A DNA stretch of 64,000 nucleotides, from assembly GCF_031755915.1 (NCBI RefSeq), contig NC_083386.1, positions 9,486,001 through 9,550,000 of the forward strand, read 5' to 3'. This document shows positions 62,765 to 64,000 of the stretch, one piece after another. Each line of letters starts with the position of its first letter. Within the stretch, counting starts at the first letter, position 1. The notes beneath the pieces were generated by a model. That model searched no databases. It saw only the letters and a list, made by a program, of their open reading frames with translations, and was not told where the DNA came from. A program made the position numbers and the translations under genes. The DNA comes from Ziziphus jujuba. Lineage: Eukaryota; Streptophyta; Magnoliopsida; Rosales; Rhamnaceae.

Positions 62765-64000
62765 TTAACTCTCTTCATCCACAAGTATGGTTGATCCGTT
62801 ACCAATACCGAGGTCCACCAATGATGCCATTTCATCATCAAGTAATACTGGCAAAGGAGAACCCTGAAAATTCAAGAATAAATATGGTAACTTACATTGT
62901 AGACATAAACTTCTAAATTTTCAAGTACTCATTGCTCAATATTATAAAGGAGTTTTAGATTGAATGCATTAAAAAGCACCAGACATAGAATAGCATTCAT
63001 AATAGGTAGTATTTGCTAAAACTTAACATATCAAAGCATTAGTTCAGGAAAATTGGAAGAAGTTGTGAACAAAGGAATAATTTATGTGATGATAAAGACA
63101 AACCTCTTCTTGAAGAAACAATTTCAGCTTGATAGACTTCAACTTGAAAAAAGTTTCACAAAGACTTTTAAGTTTGCCAACCTAGTTTAAAACAGAAGTT
63201 AAATGGAAAGTTGTAAACAATATCAAACCAAACTCATAATTCTAGATTTTATTGGGATAGAGTAAAGACCGTTGTCGTGCCCGGTAGCTTCTTTGCTAAT
63301 TGGGGCTTCTCACCAATAGATGCTCCAACACATTTCAAAGTGATAGCTGCATATATTTGGATACTAACTTTAATATAAATTTCTTGTGAGCAATTCAAAG
63401 AAGCAGATATAAAAATTCTGAAATTCATACACAGAAGTCCTGAAGCCATTTTCTGAGGGCCTGCTACCCCAACTGATGGCTTTTCATAGTCAATTCCATG
63501 AAAATCCTTAAGCTCAGAAAACCTGATAATTAGAGAGAAATAGATGTGATTATTGATTCAACAATTAAGAGATCTCATCAATAACCAATTTATTAAATTC
63601 AGATAAACTGTGGTAATACTCATGCAGTTGGGTTGGTTACCAACTTCTTTTTCCTCTTTTACTAACACTCCTACGTGATACCATTGAAGTTGGTGTTATA
63701 CTACCATAAAAACCATGCAGTGATCAAAGACTAACATGAGTACTGAAAAGGATAAAATTACCTGGGGTGGAGCCGATGAATATCGTCAGCATTGCCTTGC
63801 AGCTTAGACATAACTAAACGGACATACCTTCAAGAAAAATAATTCTCCATCAGAGACAAAAAGCACCTCATCTTCCAATCAATCACATGTAAAACTCACC
63901 TCATCTTCCAATCAATCACGTGTAAAACTAACTCACATATGTGACATAAATCGATCTCCTGAGTATACCACCAATCATGTGATGCTAACACCATATTTTT
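62765..64000 (-). CDS. TFCE: Tubulin-folding cofactor E, C-terminal part (partial)
   Basis: Last five exons of a gene that starts beyond the right edge: 63827-63762, 63522-63431, 63346-63270, 63181-63104, 62863-62765. The joined product reads YVRLVMSKLQGNADDIHRLH, then FSELKDFHGIDYEKPSVG, then KMASGLLSITLKCVGASI, a lysine-rich stretch, VGKLKSLCETFFKLKS and finally GSPLPVLLDDEMASL to VDEES. This is the C-terminal ubiquitin-like domain and preceding segment of TBCE (PFIFFERLING in Arabidopsis, At1g71440), which helps assemble alpha/beta-tubulin dimers. The N-terminal CAP-Gly and leucine-rich repeats are outside the window. One donor is weak (GTCTTT after exon 63346-63270), but the protein joint GTTT/VGKLK requires it. 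The bases to 64000 look like intron. The gene is convergent with SEX4. Confidence 0.88.
63865..63930 (-). repeat. 33-base tandem duplication in a TBCE intron
   Basis: ACCTCATCTTCCAATCAATC plus CATGTAAAACTC at 63865, repeated at 63898 with one or two differences. It sits upstream (minus strand) of the 63827 exon and appears intronic. Confidence 0.9.

Overview
This is a 64 kb piece of nuclear DNA from a flowering plant, most likely a eudicot. The evidence is split genes with short AT-rich introns and GT..AG borders, plant-only families (laccase, P-class PPR, SEX4-type phosphoglucan phosphatase, PHF1/SEC12-like), very AT-rich spacers full of (TA)n tracts, and a plant L1-type LINE. The species cannot be fixed from the sequence.

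Layout. 0-10.2 kb: two tandem, 3'-truncated laccase pseudogenes (minus strand, exons 1-4 only) and their AT-rich upstream flank. 10.2-15.3 kb: spacer with microsatellites and small MITE-like elements. 15.3-19.8 kb: one complete seven-exon laccase gene (minus strand, 575 aa). 19.9-27.2 kb: spacer, of which about 20.9-25.5 kb is homologous to the 6.0-10.2 kb flank, so laccase plus flank was duplicated as a block. 27.2-31.0 kb: tandem repeats, then a two-exon Myb/SANT-like gene (plus strand) with a probable 2.2 kb leader intron. 31-40.1 kb: unstable region. The Myb gene and its downstream DNA were duplicated; the second copy is 5'-truncated and decayed, and a 2.6 kb 5'-truncated LINE has inserted into it. 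Fragments of unrecognised minus-strand genes lie here. 40.6-43.2 kb: intron-less PPR gene (minus). 44.9-48.9 kb: PHF1/SEC12-like gene (plus, 10 exons, 392 aa). 50.9-58.9 kb: SEX4 phosphoglucan phosphatase (plus, 14 exons, 374 aa). 59-62.7 kb: spacer with direct repeats. 62.8-64 kb: 3' part of a tubulin-folding cofactor E gene (minus), running off the right edge.

These are ordinary plant genes with unrelated jobs: extracellular phenolic oxidation (laccase), organelle RNA processing (PPR), ER exit of phosphate transporters (PHF1), starch degradation in plastids (SEX4) and tubulin folding (TBCE). The adjacent PHF1-SEX4 pair matches the adjacent Arabidopsis pair At3g52190/At3g52180, so this part is old conserved gene order. 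The rest of the window is shaped by segmental and tandem duplication. I see no operon-like or evidently new molecular system. The most unusual items are the repeated 3'-truncated laccase copies, the duplicated and LINE-interrupted Myb block, and conserved minus-strand exons I could not assign.
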